A DNA stretch of 64,000 bases from Sinonovacula constricta (Eukaryota; Mollusca; Bivalvia; Cardiida; Solecurtidae): assembly GCA_007844125.1 (NCBI GenBank), contig CM017567.1, positions 13,984,046 through 14,048,045 on the forward strand, read 5' to 3'. This document shows, in pieces, positions 62,300-64,000 of this stretch. The first letter of the stretch is position 1; the number at the start of each line of letters is the position of its first letter. The position numbers and the translations under genes were made by a program. Below the pieces are notes generated by a model. The model had not been told where the DNA came from and searched no databases. It saw only the letters and a list, made by a program, of their open reading frames with translations.

Positions 62300-63829
62300 G
62301 AACAACACTTAAATTGTTCAATTTTGTTTTGTTTTTTTAAACTTTAATTATTATCTACTTGAAAGACATTTGAAATAATGCACCAATCATTAAATGGACT
62401 TTCTTTTTGTTTCTTGCAACGGAGTTTTAATATTATGCTTAAAGTATTAAAAATCAGAGAAAACACAATTTAATATCGCGTCTAGAGAACGATATCACTT
62501 ATTAAATTAATTAAAGTTAAATCTGTTTGGCGACCATTTAAAAATATTCATTAAAAGGTGCACACTTGCATAGTTTTAAATGAATAACACATTCAATATG
62601 TAGTAGAGCATGTAACCTAGATGTTCAATTACATCACAATGTTAACAAACTTATAAATTATCAATACACAGGACTACTTATCAACCAAGCATAGCGCATG
62701 TGCTATCATCACAATAATTACGGGAGGCACACATCAATGAAAGATCACACTTTTGTTGCTTTGTTATGCAATTATGAAACAACTACATACTCCAAATTGT
62801 CATGAGTGTGAAAACCTTATTAAATTATGGGCAACAAAATGCATATGCCAATAAGTAGTAACAGTAACAACCTTGTTACAGCAGAACTTCATAAAAATAT
62901 AAAATTTACAAACTTCACATATGCTTTAATAATTTTCATTTTTTTCAAATATTAAAAGGAAAACCAAGCACATTTTAGTTATTTAACATAAATGGGTAAC
63001 ATTTCAGTATTTGTACAGTTTTTATTTGCTTAACTAGGTCATAACTTGTTTTAAAACATTTTTATATGAAGTAACATTGCATTTCAACCAAGGAAAAGTG
63101 ACCATTCATATATTTTTATTAAGGTTTAAATTTTACTTGGTTACGACAAGTTTAAAATAAAAAAAAGTAGATTTTGCTAAGGAACAACAATGCTCATAAT
63201 ATAATTTCCCATATATGAAGACGAAAGAAACATAAGTACAATGCCGTAGAAATAATTAGATATAAATTATCAAGTTTACATTTTTGACTATTGATACATT
63301 TAAGATTTGAGGGTAAAGTGTAACTCAACTTCTATCAGAAGGGGACATGTTATTGAACAAGGGCAAAGTGTGATTTACTTCTTGGCGAAGCATGATGAAT
63401 CAGGGTGGAAGCGAAGTTTGGAAAGGGCGAAGATCAGATTGGTCTGAAAACACTGAACGGTTACCAGTTGTTTGTGAAAAGGATATATATAACTATATCA
63501 TCTTTAGAGTGTTTATGAAAGTACAAATATATATATAAAATCTGCTTAAAACATTACTGTCCGATATAATTGAATCCAAATGTGCGGAAGTCGTTTGTTT
63601 AGAGAAAATCAATGCAATGAACTGTTTTGACCACCCTTCAGCCATCAACACCTTTATATATGCAGCAATACTTCGGCGATTTCGATTTTCTTTAATAATA
63701 AACTTTCCATGTCACTCGATTTTTGTTTTACACAATCTGATAGAATTTCTGTTTATGCATCAGTGTGAGTGCGCATGCGCATTTAGAGAGTACTCAAGGG
63801 CATAATTAGTTATTGGAGAGGCAATTACC
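62300..63829. other. AT-rich AVL9 upstream sequence
   Basis: No exon with splice borders that would continue AVL9 was found, nor any element ends. G-rich gggcgaag/agggcaaagtgtg phrases near 63350-63430 echo cttcgccc phrases near 62205-62275 in inverted orientation, hinting at a degraded inverted-repeat element. Confidence 0.35.
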
Positions 63830-64000
63830 TCAAAAGACTACAAACTAGCATATTGGGGGGTATACCATAATAGAGTACAAACTAGCATAATGCCGAGATA
63901 CCAAACAATAGAGTACAAACTAGCAGATTGGGGGGCGGGGGGTATACCACAACAGAGTACAAATTAGCATATAGGAGGTATACCCTAACAGAGAACAAAC
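63830..64000. repeat. ~45-bp minisatellite, cut by the window end
   Basis: Four imperfect units containing agagtacaaactagca and a G-run followed by ggtatacca. Unit length varies with the G-run. The array continues beyond 64000. Confidence 0.8.

Overview
The window reads as intron-rich, AT-rich animal DNA, most likely from a bivalve mollusc. I base this on vertebrate-like gene structures with GT-AG introns, a small secreted C-type lectin, tRNA-derived SINEs, MITEs, and a long dispersed repeat of a kind I associate with bivalve introns (43.3-44.3 kb). There is no bacterial or viral gene organisation. Species assignment is inference.

Three protein genes are supported. (1) A complete SARNP/CIP29/Tho1 homologue on the minus strand (coding 13518 to 2937; nine exons whose phases all join, plus a candidate 27-nt in-phase cassette exon). 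(2) A complete secreted C-type lectin on the plus strand (22929-26396, five exons, TATA box upstream). (3) A 5'-incomplete AVL9 homologue on the minus strand (coding 61583 to 30336; eleven exons; the N-terminal exons lie beyond the right edge). Between genes 1 and 2 sits a decayed transposase-like gene (15.2-17.5 kb) with a recurring GTAACGTAATTCAC-type motif on both sides.

Region by region: 0-2.9 kb, SARNP downstream sequence with a 62-bp minisatellite grown from a SINE tail; 2.9-13.5 kb, SARNP with a MITE and several SINEs in its introns; 14.3-18.5 kb, transposon remnant; 18.9-22.8 kb, repeat-rich intergenic DNA with poly-G tracts; 22.8-27 kb, lectin gene, followed by a 49-base G run; 27-30.3 kb, no gene seen; 30.3-61.6 kb, AVL9; 61.6-64 kb, upstream AVL9 sequence (intron or 5' side) with transposon scraps and the start of another tandem array.

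The striking feature is AVL9. About half of its 31 kb in this window is tandem repeat: a 28/32-bp array, a 38-bp array, a 39-bp array and a 22-bp array, each in a different intron. Two of them start exactly at an exon's 5' splice site, and their repeat unit contains the last 13-14 exon bases plus the intron donor. In one case the duplicated exon bases encode conserved AVL9 residues, which argues that the satellite grew out of the exon-intron junction. The gene therefore carries from about nine (28/32-bp array) to some hundreds (38-bp array) of near-copies of its own splice donors downstream of the real ones. This, rather than any new protein, is the most unusual system in the window.
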